From: Saliniramus sp050485405
Lineage (GTDB): Bacteria; Pseudomonadota; Alphaproteobacteria; Rhizobiales; Beijerinckiaceae
Assembly (NCBI GenBank): GCA_050485405.1
Contig: JBJHBI010000015.1
Coordinates: 1 to 64,000, forward strand
Reading direction: 5' to 3'
Length of the DNA stretch: 64,000 bases
The notes beneath the pieces are model-generated. The model did not search any database. It was not told the origin of the DNA and was given only the letters and a program-made list of their open reading frames with translations. The position numbers and the translations under genes are program-made. The first letter of the stretch is position 1. Each line of letters opens with the position of its first letter. Positions 18,168 to 26,640 of the stretch are shown piece after piece.

Positions 18168-18665
18168 TCAGACGCCGGTGCGTCCGTAGACGACGCGGGT
18201 ACCTGCGATCAGATCGTGCAGCCCGGTCTTCTCACGAGTCAGGCCGATCATGAGGTAGCCGATCATGAAGATCAGTGCGGAGAGGATTTCTGCGAGGTGG
18301 CGCCAGACCGCACGCAGAAAGGAGACATCCTGACCATCCACACGCATCACGCGAAGACCCATCACCCGCTTACCAGGTGTCGCTTGCCAGGCGGAAGCGT
18401 GAAAGAGGGGAAAATACAACAGACTGACCAGCAACATGCATAAGAAAACCATACCGAAATAAGCGTCTCCAGCGCCCATACCCGCTCCTGCCAGCATGAG
18501 AAAGAGGCCAGCGAACGAAACCACCGTCAGCAGTACGTAGTCGACGACATACGCGGCGAATCTGATCCAGAACCCTCCATAGAAGAGGGGCGCGCCGTAG
18601 GCGCTCATCATGGCCGGATCCGGTCGCGCGAAACCCGTCGGTGGCGGCATCGGTGGTGTGTGCAT
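18168..18665 (-). CDS. RDD family membrane protein
   Basis: 165-residue RDD-domain protein with about four transmembrane helices. The start of the domain is GGFWIRFAAYVVDYVLL (the Arg and Asp positions that name the family) and it ends in TPGKRVMGLRVM followed by KTGLHDLIAGTRVVY. Some RDD proteins act in cation/proton exchange, but most are unassigned. The ATG at 18665 follows GAGGGG; a TTG eight codons upstream is less likely. First gene of the RDD, GYF-TM2, zinc-ribbon group. Confidence 0.85.
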   Translation of the reverse strand: MHTPPMPPPTGFARPDPAMMSAYGAPLFYGGFWIRFAAYVVDYVLLTVVSFAGLFLMLAGAGMGAGDAYFGMVFLCMLLVSLLYFPLFHASAWQATPGKRVMGLRVMRVDGQDVSFLRAVWRHLAEILSALIFMIGYLMIGLTREKTGLHDLIAGTRVVYGRTGV

Positions 18666-18816
18666 GGGCCCCTCGTCAGCTAGAGACAATCAAAAATACA
18701 GTCGTCCCACGCAAGCAATAATAAATTGCTGACGGCTATGGTATACGCGAAACTGCGCAGGCGGCGAACCATCCGGCATCCTGCGGCGTTGGCTTTCTCC
18801 AATGGAGGAGATTGCC

Positions 18817-18993
18817 ATGAGCCATACCGCGAATTCGCATGACCGGCCCTGGAGCTACGAAGATGTCCAGAATCTGCGTCAGCTCGTGAACGAGGGCGTT
18901 ACCGACTCGGTCATCAGCCTGAAGATGAAGCGCTCCATCGCCGATATCCACGCCAAACTCTCGGAACTCGGCCTCGTCGCCAAAACCGGGTGA
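18817..18993 (+). CDS. Small HTH-like protein (58 aa)
   Basis: A 58-residue protein preceded by a perfect GGAGGAG ribosome site at 18804-18810. Its body WSYEDVQNLRQLVNEGVTD and the following SLKMKRSIADIHAKLSELGL resemble the helix-turn-helix of GcrA/sigma-region-4-like proteins (W-T/S-x-E-x-V-x-x-L ... I-x-x-K-L-x-x-L-G-L). A DNA-binding role is inferred from this pattern only. It stands alone between two divergent neighbours. Confidence 0.65.
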   Translation: MSHTANSHDRPWSYEDVQNLRQLVNEGVTDSVISLKMKRSIADIHAKLSELGLVAKTG

Positions 18994-19117
18994 CCGGTCG
19001 GACGCGACGGGTTGCGCCGGGTGCCGGGAAAAGGTCGCCCGGCGCGCGAAACGCCCTTGGCTTCGCCCCGTGTTTCCGGGCTAGATTAGCCGATCGGAAT
19101 CACGGGGTTCGAAGACG

Positions 19118-20404
19118 ATGGGATATATCGACAGCTGGTACGCGCGCACGCTCGCCGATGCGGCGGAATACCCGGCTCTGTCCGGTGAGAAGGAAGCGGA
19201 TGTCTGTATCGTCGGCGGCGGGCTCGCCGGTCTGTCCGCCGCACGCGATCTCGCGCGCGCGGGCAAGCGTGTCGTCCTGCTGGAAGCCGAACGCGTGGGC
19301 TGGGGCGCCTCGGGGCGCAATGGCGGTTTCGTCTCACCCGGCTATGCCGCGAGCCTGTCGCTGATCTCGCTCTATGCGGGATCCGAGCGTGCGAAGGCGC
19401 TCTACAAGCTCTCCATCGAGGGCGCTCAGGCGGTGCGCGCGAATGTCGATGCGCTCGGCTTGGGCGAGGCCTGCAACCCGGTCGCCGGCAAGATCGGGGT
19501 GATGCGCTACCCCGCCCGCGACGCGCTGATGCAGCACCGCGACCAGATGGCGAAGGATTTCGGCTACGAGCTCGACTACATGCCCCGCGAGGCGGTGCGC
19601 GAGGTCCTGCTCTCCGGCAAGTATTTCGACGCATTGTATGACCCGCAGGCCTTTCATTTCCACCCGCTGAACTACGCCCGTGCGCTCGCGCGCGATATCG
19701 TCGCCCATGGCGGCGTGATCTGCGAGAACAGCCCCGCCATCGGCGCCGTGCTCGATACGCCGGAGAAACGCCTGCGCACGATCGGCGGTAGCGTGCGCGC
19801 CCGCGACGTCGTCCTCGCGGGGGGCGGCTATACGACGGGTCTCGTGCCGGAACTGCGCCGCGCCTATCTGCCGATCGCCACCTATGTGCTGCTCACGGAG
19901 CCGGCGCCGGAGCAGATCGCGCAGGCGGTGAAGAGCCCCTGCGCGATTTCCGACAACCGCCGCGCGAACGACTATTACCGTCTCGTCGATGGCGGCAAGC
20001 GGCTGCTCTGGGGCGGGCGCATCACCACGCGCCGGGCCGAGCCGCGCGACCTCGCCGCGCTTCTGCGCCGGACCATGATCTCGACCTACCCGCAATTGTC
20101 GGATTTGCGCGTGGAGATCGCATGGTCGGGGTTGATGTCCTATGCCCGCCATCTGATGCCGCAGATCGGGCGCCTGCGCGACGGCGTCTATTACTGCACA
20201 GCTTTCGGCGGCCATGGGCTCAACACCACCGCGATCGGCGGACGCGTCGTCGCAGAGGCGATCACCGGCGAGAGCGACCGTATCCGCCTGTACGAACCCT
20301 TCGGCCTCGCCTGGAATGGAGGCCCGTTCGGCACGGCGGCGGTGCAGCTCACCTACTGGACCTATCAGGCACAGGATTGGTGGAAGGAACGCAAGGCCGC
20401 GTGA
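19118..20404 (+). CDS. DAO-family FAD-dependent oxidoreductase (PuuB/OrdL-like)
   Basis: 428-residue flavoprotein. The FAD-binding dinucleotide fold is VCIVGGGLAGLSAARDLA at about 29-46, followed by LEAERVGWGASGRNGGFVSPG, the signature of gamma-glutamylputrescine oxidase-like proteins. Near the C terminus, FGGHGLNTTAIGGRVVAEAI is the second FAD contact. These enzymes oxidise secondary or primary amines with oxygen; the substrate here is unknown. It converges with a paralogue of the same family, 12 bases away. Confidence 0.88.
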   Translation: MGYIDSWYARTLADAAEYPALSGEKEADVCIVGGGLAGLSAARDLARAGKRVVLLEAERVGWGASGRNGGFVSPGYAASLSLISLYAGSERAKALYKLSIEGAQAVRANVDALGLGEACNPVAGKIGVMRYPARDALMQHRDQMAKDFGYELDYMPREAVREVLLSGKYFDALYDPQAFHFHPLNYARALARDIVAHGGVICENSPAIGAVLDTPEKRLRTIGGSVRARDVVLAGGGYTTGLVPELRRAYLPIATYVLLTEPAPEQIAQAVKSPCAISDNRRANDYYRLVDGGKRLLWGGRITTRRAEPRDLAALLRRTMISTYPQLSDLRVEIAWSGLMSYARHLMPQIGRLRDGVYYCTAFGGHGLNTTAIGGRVVAEAITGESDRIRLYEPFGLAWNGGPFGTAAVQLTYWTYQAQDWWKERKAA

Positions 20405-20426
20405 GCCGCCATCTTCTCAGGCGGCT
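20404..20426. terminator. Hairpin shared by convergent oxidase genes
   Basis: AGCCGCC / GGCGGCT inverted repeat (7 bp, 9-base loop), lying across the 3' ends of the two convergent oxidase genes and followed by TTTG on the plus strand. It could act as a bidirectional terminator; this is inference from structure and position. Confidence 0.4.
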
Positions 20427-21754
20427 TTGCCGGGCTGCCGGTGCGCCGCCGCGTCCCAGCGTTTCGCGAGACCGGCATCGCGCCAGGCGAAATAGCGCAT
20501 CGCGGCGCCGATGAACCAGGGGTGCCCGGTATAGAGTGGCATGGTCGGGAAGGCCATGCCGTCGAAGGCGCTGGGTGCGAGTTCCTCCCCGAGGATCCGG
20601 TCGGCGATGCGTTTGCCGAAGCGCAGGCCCAGCGCCACGCCGGCGAAATTGTAGCCGAGCGCGTAATGCAGCCGCCCGCGCCGCCCGACATGCGGCTTCA
20701 TGTCGAAGGTGCCGGCGCAATAGCCGTCCCAGACATGCGACAGGCGCACATCACCCAGTTGCGGAAACACCTTGAGCATGATCTTGCGCATCCGCGCGGC
20801 GATCGCCTCCTCGTCGGCGAGATGCTCCGCCGTGGCGCCGCCGAAGACGAGGCGGGGCGCGTCGGGAGCATGGCGGAAGAAGTCGATATTCGTATTCGAA
20901 TCGATGATGGTGCGCCCGTGCGGGATCAGTTGGTCGAGAAGCGCGGGATCGAGCGGCTCCGTCGTCGCCATGAAGGCGCGAAACGGCACGAGCCGGCGCT
21001 TGTACCAGCCCGGATGCTGCGTATAGCCGTTCGTAGCGAGCACCACCTCCCGCGCTGTGATCTCGCCCCGCGTGGTCACGAGACGCACCTGCCGATCGTC
21101 CTCGTGGATGGCGTCGACCCGCGTCTCGCCGATAACCGCGACGCCGGCCGCAACGGCGCGGTCGATCAGCCCCTGATGCAGAAGCCCCGGATGGATCGAG
21201 CCGCTATCGGGGATGACCGCGCCGCCATGATAGTGATCGCTGCCGATCGCTTCGCGTTGCCTTTCCGCGTGGAGGATCGCGTAATCATGGCCGAGCGCCG
21301 ACTTCAGGCGAGCGAGATCGGCATCGAGCCAAGCCCTGTGCCCCGGCGCCGTCGCGGCGATGAAGCGCCCGCAGCGCGTGGCGTGGCAGGCGATGTCCTC
21401 GGCTTCCGCGAGGGCGAAGACACCTTCATAAGCCGCGTGGAGCTCCTGATAGGTCTTGCGAGCGTAGGCCTCGTCCTTTGCATCGACGAGATCACCGAAA
21501 CTCTTCTTCATCACCCGCCCGATGAAGCCTGCACTGCGGCGGGAGGCGCCGGCGCCGATACGCTCGGCATCGAGCAGCGCGACGTTGCGCCCGCCGCGCG
21601 CGAGATGAAGCGCGGCGCTGACGCCGGTGAATCCGCTGCCGATGACGATGTGATCATAGGCGGGCTCGGGCGCTTCCCCCCGCGATTCCGGCGGCGGAGC
21701 GGCTTCCCACCACCAGGGCGCGAACCGGAAATCCTGCGTCACGTGAGCATTCAT
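20417..21754 (-). CDS. DAO-family FAD-dependent oxidoreductase (PuuB-like), second copy
   Basis: 445-residue flavoprotein of the glycine/D-amino acid oxidase superfamily. FAD fold HIVIGSGFTGVSAALHLARGG starts near residue 35, then LLDAERIGAGASRRSAGFIG. C-terminal LGYNFAGVALGLRFGKRIAD is the second FAD-binding segment. The N-terminal extension with PWWWEA is typical of gamma-glutamylputrescine oxidase-like proteins. A strong GGGAGGAG site precedes the ATG. It is only distantly alike to its convergent neighbour, so probably not a recent duplication. Confidence 0.87.
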   Translation of the reverse strand: MNAHVTQDFRFAPWWWEAAPPPESRGEAPEPAYDHIVIGSGFTGVSAALHLARGGRNVALLDAERIGAGASRRSAGFIGRVMKKSFGDLVDAKDEAYARKTYQELHAAYEGVFALAEAEDIACHATRCGRFIAATAPGHRAWLDADLARLKSALGHDYAILHAERQREAIGSDHYHGGAVIPDSGSIHPGLLHQGLIDRAVAAGVAVIGETRVDAIHEDDRQVRLVTTRGEITAREVVLATNGYTQHPGWYKRRLVPFRAFMATTEPLDPALLDQLIPHGRTIIDSNTNIDFFRHAPDAPRLVFGGATAEHLADEEAIAARMRKIMLKVFPQLGDVRLSHVWDGYCAGTFDMKPHVGRRGRLHYALGYNFAGVALGLRFGKRIADRILGEELAPSAFDGMAFPTMPLYTGHPWFIGAAMRYFAWRDAGLAKRWDAAAHRQPGKAA

Positions 21755-21916
21755 CGCCCTCTCCCGCTCCTCCCTCTCGACGGCGAGCGCGCCCCCCGCG
21801 CATATCGCCGTATCCGTGAAAATACACGTTTACGCAACCGTAAGGCGAAGCTAACGTAGCGTCAATTCCGGCATTGATCGGATCGGGGAAAGCATTCGTA
21901 CGGGGGAGACAAAGCA

Positions 21917-22855
21917 ATGCGTCAGACTATCGGCAAGATCGCCGTGCTCGGCAACGGGCTGATGGGAACCGGCATTTCCGCCGTCTTCGCCATGGCGGGC
22001 AAGGATGTCGTCATGATCGGGCGCGATGCCGGGCGTGCACATGCCGCGCTCGACGGGGTCGGCCAGCAGATCGACGCCTTCGCGGCACGTGGCCTGATCG
22101 CGGGTGATGCGGCTGCCGCCGCCCGCGGACGCGTCACCGCTTCCGCCGATCCTGCGGACGCGGCTGAATGCGATTTCGTCATGGAGGCCGTTACCGAGGA
22201 TCTCGCGATCAAGACGGAGCTTTTCGCGCGCCTCGACGAAATCTGTGCGCCGGACGTCGTCCTCGCCTCATCCAGCGGTCAGCCGGCCTCGGCGCTCACC
22301 ACCAGAGTGAAACGCGCTGAGCGCGTGCTGGCTGCGCATTTCTGGTTTCCTGCGACGCTGATCCCCGTGGTCGAGGTCTGCCCCTCCCCCGTCACGGACG
22401 AGGCGGCGACCGCGCGCACGATGGCTTTGTTGCGTGAGGCCGGCAAGGAGCCGGTGCTGATGCAGCGGGAGACGCCGGGCATGATCGGCAACCGCATCCA
22501 GTTCGCCATCCTGCGCGAAGCATGGGCGATGTGGGCGGAAGGCATCGCTTCGGCAGAAGCGATCGACACGGTGGTGCGCCAGACGCTCGGGCGGCGGCTC
22601 GGCATTACCGGGCCGATCGAGTCGGCGGAACTCGGCGGGCTCGACACGCTGCACGCCTTCGCCGTCTCGCTGCTGCCGCATCTCGACGCGTCGCCGAAAC
22701 CCGCGCCGGAAGTCACGAAACTGGTCGAGAGCGGCGCGCGCGGCTTCGCCAACAAACAGGGCATCTACGATTGGTCGAACCGCGACGGCGATGCGCTGAA
22801 GGCCGCGCGGGTCGACGAGTTGTTCCGCTGGCTGAAGAAGGATGCCGGTCAGTAA
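21917..22855 (+). CDS. 3-hydroxyacyl-CoA dehydrogenase, NAD-binding (HbdA/FadB-like)
   Basis: 312-residue NAD-dependent dehydrogenase. The N-terminal Rossmann motif is VLGNGLMGTGIS at 10-21; the catalytic His-Glu pair is represented by AHFWFPATLIPVVEVC; the C-terminal dimerisation domain has GMIGNRIQFAILREA and ends in KQGIYDWSNRDGD. Likely oxidises a 3-hydroxyacyl-CoA or a related hydroxy acid. The SSSGQPAS stretch replaces the usual SSNTS, so substrate specificity may be unusual. It is divergent from the preceding oxidase. Confidence 0.87.
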   Translation: MRQTIGKIAVLGNGLMGTGISAVFAMAGKDVVMIGRDAGRAHAALDGVGQQIDAFAARGLIAGDAAAAARGRVTASADPADAAECDFVMEAVTEDLAIKTELFARLDEICAPDVVLASSSGQPASALTTRVKRAERVLAAHFWFPATLIPVVEVCPSPVTDEAATARTMALLREAGKEPVLMQRETPGMIGNRIQFAILREAWAMWAEGIASAEAIDTVVRQTLGRRLGITGPIESAELGGLDTLHAFAVSLLPHLDASPKPAPEVTKLVESGARGFANKQGIYDWSNRDGDALKAARVDELFRWLKKDAGQ

Positions 22856-22885
22856 GGGCCGGCAAGCAAGCATCCCCAAACGCGC

Positions 22886-24025
22886 TTACTGCGCGCTCTC
22901 CAGCATGGCGCGCCGGCGCCGCTCCAGCCACCAGCCGGATTGCTCAGGCCAGTTCCGGTAGCTCTCCGGCGCCATCGCATCGAGATCGCTGAGCGCCTGG
23001 AGCGGCCAGTTCGGATTGGCCAGAGCTTCGCGTCCGATGGCGATGATGTCGGCCTGGCCGGCGGCGAGGATCGCCTCGGCCTGGGCCGCCTCGGTGATCA
23101 GCCCCACCGCCATGGTGGGGATCTCCGCCTCGCGGCGCACGGCCTCGGCGAAGGGCACCTGGAAGCCCGGTCCGCGCTTGACGCGCGCGGCGGTGGCCGA
23201 GCCCGCGAGGCCCCCCGACGAGCTGTCGATCACATCGATGCCGATTTCCTTCAATTGCTTCGCGAGCCAGATCGTATCGGCGATTTCGAGCCCGCCCTCG
23301 ATCCCGTCCACGCAGGAAAGACGGGCGAATAACGGCAGATGCGCCGGCCAGGTGTCGCGCAGGGCCCGCGCCACGGCGAGCGGGAACCGCGCACGCCCGG
23401 CGAGATCGCCGCCATAGGCGTCGTTGCGACGATTCGAGAGCGGCGAGAGGAAGGAATGCAGGAGATAGCCGTGCGCGGCATGAAGCTCGATCACCTCGAA
23501 CCCGGCCTGCAAGGCGCGCTCCGCCGCTTCGCACCACGCGGCAATCAGGGCATCCATATCGGCCTGTTCCATGGCGCGGGGCGTAAGCCAGCCCTCATCC
23601 ATGGGGATGGCGCTCGGTGCGATGATCTCCCAGGGGTGATCGCCGCGCGCTGCATCCTCCGCGTTCAGGGGACCATTGCCGTACCAGGGGCGCTGCATGC
23701 TGGCCTTGCGCCCGGCATGGCCGAGCTGGATCGCGGGCACGGATCCTTGCGCCTTGATGAAGCCGGCAATCCGCGCCATCGGTGCGATCTGCGCATCCTC
23801 CCACAGACCCGGACAGCCATGGGTGATCCGCCCCTGTGCCGTCACCGCCGTCGCCTCCACCATGACGAGCCCCGCGCCCCCGAGCGCGAAGCGGGCCAGA
23901 TGGGCGAAATGGTAATCCCCCACCATCCCGTCGATGGCGGAATACTGGCACATCGGCGAAATCGCGATGCGGTTCTTCATGGTGACGTCGCGCAAGGTGA
24001 GCGCGGAGCCGAGCAGATGAGCCAT
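22886..24025 (-). CDS. NADH:flavin oxidoreductase, Old Yellow Enzyme family (YqjM/XenA-like)
   Basis: 379-residue FMN-dependent ene-reductase. The N-terminal part has the MSPMCQYSA type motif (here ISPMCQYSAIDG) with the regulatory cysteine of the thermophilic-like OYE class, then LGHAGRKAS, the catalytic HAAHGYLLHSFLSPLSN segment and a C-terminal IGREALANPNWPLQA FMN phosphate site. OYEs reduce activated C=C bonds using NAD(P)H. It is transcribed in the same direction as the bac-like genes and starts 122 bases after the BacG-like SDR, so it could belong to that transcript, but it also exists widely as an independent gene. Confidence 0.9.
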   Translation of the reverse strand: MAHLLGSALTLRDVTMKNRIAISPMCQYSAIDGMVGDYHFAHLARFALGGAGLVMVEATAVTAQGRITHGCPGLWEDAQIAPMARIAGFIKAQGSVPAIQLGHAGRKASMQRPWYGNGPLNAEDAARGDHPWEIIAPSAIPMDEGWLTPRAMEQADMDALIAAWCEAAERALQAGFEVIELHAAHGYLLHSFLSPLSNRRNDAYGGDLAGRARFPLAVARALRDTWPAHLPLFARLSCVDGIEGGLEIADTIWLAKQLKEIGIDVIDSSSGGLAGSATAARVKRGPGFQVPFAEAVRREAEIPTMAVGLITEAAQAEAILAAGQADIIAIGREALANPNWPLQALSDLDAMAPESYRNWPEQSGWWLERRRRAMLESAQ

Positions 24026-24147
24026 GGATGATCCCCTTCAAACGCCCCCATCGTGACCGCCCCCCGCCCGCAGGCCAAGCCCGCAGGACGTTCATCGAAG
24101 CGATCACCGGATGGGCCGGGGGCGTATGTGGGGAGAGGATGGGATCA

Positions 24148-24906
24148 TCAGACCGAACGTCCGCCGTCGATACATATGCTCTGACCGGTAACGAATCCGG
24201 CAAGTGGGGAAGCGAGGTAACCGCACAGGGCACCGACTTCGTCCGGGGTCCCCAGTCGCGCTGCCGGCAGATCCTCGACGAGGGCAGCGCGCGCTGCGGC
24301 GGCACCGCCCGCCTCCGCCTCCCGTGCAGCGAGGTATTCCTCCGTGCGTCCGGTCGCGATGGGGCCGGGGAGGACGTGGTTGATGGTGACCCCGTCCCGG
24401 GCCGCCTCGCGTGCTGGTCCCCGTAGGGCAGCGATCACGGCAGCGCGCGCCCCGGCGGATGCATCCAGCCCCGGCATGGGCCTGATCGCGGCACTCGACA
24501 GGATCGTCACGACCCTTCCGAAACCGCGCGCCCGCATACCCGGAAGGCATATGCGAACCAGATCCAGCATGGCGATTGCATTGGTTTCGAAAGCGACCCG
24601 GAATGCATCCGGATCGAGCTCCGCAAAACCGGCGGGGGCCGGGCCGCCCGCATTGGCGACGAGAATATCCACCTCGCCCGATGCGAGGCGCGCGCGAAGA
24701 GCAGGCTCGCCGACATCGCCCGCGACCGGCGTCGCGGCAACACCGTATCCCGCAAGCGCCTCCGCCGCTTCCGCCAAAGCCTTTGCGTTGCGCCCGTTGA
24801 TGACTAGCGCTGCGCCGCGCAGCGCCAGCGCCTCGGCGCAGGCACGACCGAGCCCGCGCGAGGCCCCCGTAATCAGGGCCGTCCGACCGGCAAGCTCCGG
24901 CTTCAT
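24148..24906 (-). CDS. BacG-like SDR reductase with a non-canonical active site
   Basis: 252-residue short-chain dehydrogenase/reductase. The cofactor motif is TGASRGLG at 13-20, followed by ALVINGRN and the loop NAGGPAPAGF in place of the usual NNAG. Where classical SDRs have Tyr-x-x-x-Lys, this protein has Ser150 and Arg154, so the standard catalytic pair is missing. The same features (VINSRN-type turn, PGGAP loop, missing Tyr/Lys) are what I recall for Bacillus BacG, which reduces the conjugated double bond in tetrahydrotyrosine synthesis. The ATG at 24906 overlaps the EamA stop by ATGA, so it is in the bac-like operon. Generic SDR identity is certain; BacG function is inferred. Confidence 0.75.
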   Translation of the reverse strand: MKPELAGRTALITGASRGLGRACAEALALRGAALVINGRNAKALAEAAEALAGYGVAATPVAGDVGEPALRARLASGEVDILVANAGGPAPAGFAELDPDAFRVAFETNAIAMLDLVRICLPGMRARGFGRVVTILSSAAIRPMPGLDASAGARAAVIAALRGPAREAARDGVTINHVLPGPIATGRTEEYLAAREAEAGGAAAARAALVEDLPAARLGTPDEVGALCGYLASPLAGFVTGQSICIDGGRSV

Positions 24907-25850
24907 GGGTTTCGTGCCCGTCCAGGCCATCCGAAGGTGGCAAGGGCGACACCGCACAGGGCAAGGGCCCCTCCGACAATCTGTTGCGGGGTCGGTGTGT
25001 GGCCGAGCATGATCGCGGCCAGAATGACGGCGAGTGGTGGCATCAGGAACGTGAAGATCCCGGTCCGCGCAGAGCCTATGCGCCTGACGGCATCGTTCCA
25101 CCACAGATATGGCAGGACGGTCGCAAACACGACGAGATACGCGATCGAGAGCCAGAATGACGCGGTTGCATCGCCCAGTGCAATCGCCTCACCCATCAGA
25201 ACAGGCATTGGCAGGAGAAAAACCGTGCCGAATACGAAAGAGATCGTCGTATTCTCTGTCGCGCTGAGGGATGCGGGGGCGAATTTGGCGGCGATTGCAT
25301 AGCACGAGAACGACAAAGCAGCAGCGACGATGACGAGATTGCCGGTGAGAACCGTGTCGTCACGCAGCGACAGGCCGCCAAAAATGACGAGGCCCGCTCC
25401 GAGCAGACCGAGTGCGAGGCCGACGACGAGCGCCGAGGTGATCGCGTCACGAAAAGCGAGGCGACCGAGTATCGCGGTGAAGATCGGTTGCGTCGTGGGG
25501 ATGAGCAATGCGGCATATGCCGCCGTCGAAGCGGCAAGCCCGAGATGCAGGAGCAGCGTGTAGAGCGCGACACCGAAGAACCCCATTGCCGCAAGCGCCA
25601 GCCAGGCGCCACGCCCGATCTCCGTCAGGCGGGAGCGCAAAGGTGCTGCATGCAGATCCCGCAACATGACGCACATGGCCATGTAGATGGCCGTAGTCAG
25701 GATGAACCGCACGACGGCGGTGAGGGCGGGCGGCTGATCATGCAGTGCGATTTCACTCGCGACGAAAGTCCCGGCCCAGAAGATCTGAACCAGAACCATC
25801 CGCGTGTAGACACCCCCGTTCGCTGCACGTGCTCCAATTGTAGTCTCCAT
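24903..25850 (-). CDS. EamA/DMT-family transporter
   Basis: 315-residue permease with ten predicted hydrophobic helices in two EamA repeats; typical pieces are FWAGTFVASEIAL at the start and RIGSARTGIFTFLMPPLAVILA in the second repeat. DMT permeases of this type usually export amino acids or other metabolites. The ATG at 25850 follows GAGGAG; the open frame extends upstream but without family resemblance. It lies about 30 bases after the corrected end of the bacC-like gene and overlaps the BacG-like SDR, so it probably exports the product of this cluster, in the place that the MFS permease BacE holds in Bacillus. Confidence 0.85.
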   Translation of the reverse strand: METTIGARAANGGVYTRMVLVQIFWAGTFVASEIALHDQPPALTAVVRFILTTAIYMAMCVMLRDLHAAPLRSRLTEIGRGAWLALAAMGFFGVALYTLLLHLGLAASTAAYAALLIPTTQPIFTAILGRLAFRDAITSALVVGLALGLLGAGLVIFGGLSLRDDTVLTGNLVIVAAALSFSCYAIAAKFAPASLSATENTTISFVFGTVFLLPMPVLMGEAIALGDATASFWLSIAYLVVFATVLPYLWWNDAVRRIGSARTGIFTFLMPPLAVILAAIMLGHTPTPQQIVGGALALCGVALATFGWPGRARNP

Positions 25851-25879
25851 ATGCGCTCCTCGGATTCCATGGTGCCGGA

Positions 25880-26640
25880 TCAAGTCAGAAATCCGCCATC
25901 GACGGTCAGGCAGGCCCCGGTGGTGAAGCCGCTTTCCTCTGCGGCCAAAAAAGGATTGCGTTCGCAATTTCCTGCGGTCTTGCGAGCCGACCGAGCGGAT
26001 GCAGAGCCTCCCGCCGCGCCAGCCCGGCAGCGCGATCGGCCTCCTTGTCGAGCGACCGCTCAGTCATGGACGTATCTACGATGGCGGGTGCGACGGAATT
26101 CACTCTGATTCCGAAAGGCACCAGATCTGCCGCAAATGCCTTTGTAAGCGCCAGCACAGCGGCTTTGCTAGCACTGTAAGCCCCGCCTCCCGGCCAAGTT
26201 TTGAACGAAGCAACCGATGCTAAATTTACTATTGCCCCCCGTCGCATAGGGATCATTCGCTGCGCAGCGGCCCTGCTACAAAGAAATACACTATGCGCAT
26301 TTACGGAAAATAATTTTTCATAATTCTTGACCGAAAGGTCATACATATTGCCTGTTATTTCGATCCCTGCGTTATTTACAAGATGCGTGGGCGGGCCGTA
26401 AAATCTATCTATTCTTTCGAACAAATCAATCACATCAACCTCTCTTGATACGTCAGCCTTTATCGCAACCGCATTTGCTCCGCCATCACATAGCGAAGAA
26501 GCTAGCGCACAAGCAGACTCTTCATTTATGTCTACTATTACAACCTTTGTCCCTGATAAAGCGAAAGATATTGCCGTCTCTTTGCCTATCCCGGATCCTG
26601 CACCAGTCACGATTACGACTGCGTCTTCACCGAATCGCAT
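25880..26640 (-). CDS. bacC: BacC-type SDR dehydrogenase with 3' frameshift
   Basis: Classical short-chain dehydrogenase. NAD-binding TGAGSGIG is at 12-19, NNAGIEI at 89-95 (shared with Bacillus BacC), catalytic Ser142, Tyr155 and Lys159. BacC oxidises dihydroanticapsin to anticapsin. The reading frame stops at 25906 after 244 residues ending FWPQRKAASPPGPA. Restoring one T to the six-T run (six A on the plus strand, 25947-25952) gives FLAAEESGFTTGACLTVDGG and a stop at 25880, the normal SDR end. So the gene is either sequencing-damaged, truncated, or read by slippage. It overlaps bacB by 14 bases and is AT-richer than the host genes. Confidence 0.8.

Noticed and set aside
24026..24147. Terminator between the BacG-like SDR and the OYE gene
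   Set aside because: No hairpin followed by a T-run on the minus strand was found, so the end of the bac-like transcript is undefined.
24907..25104. N-terminal extension of the BacG-like SDR
   Set aside because: Overlaps the EamA gene and lacks SDR sequence; the ATGA overlap at 24903-24906 gives the natural start.
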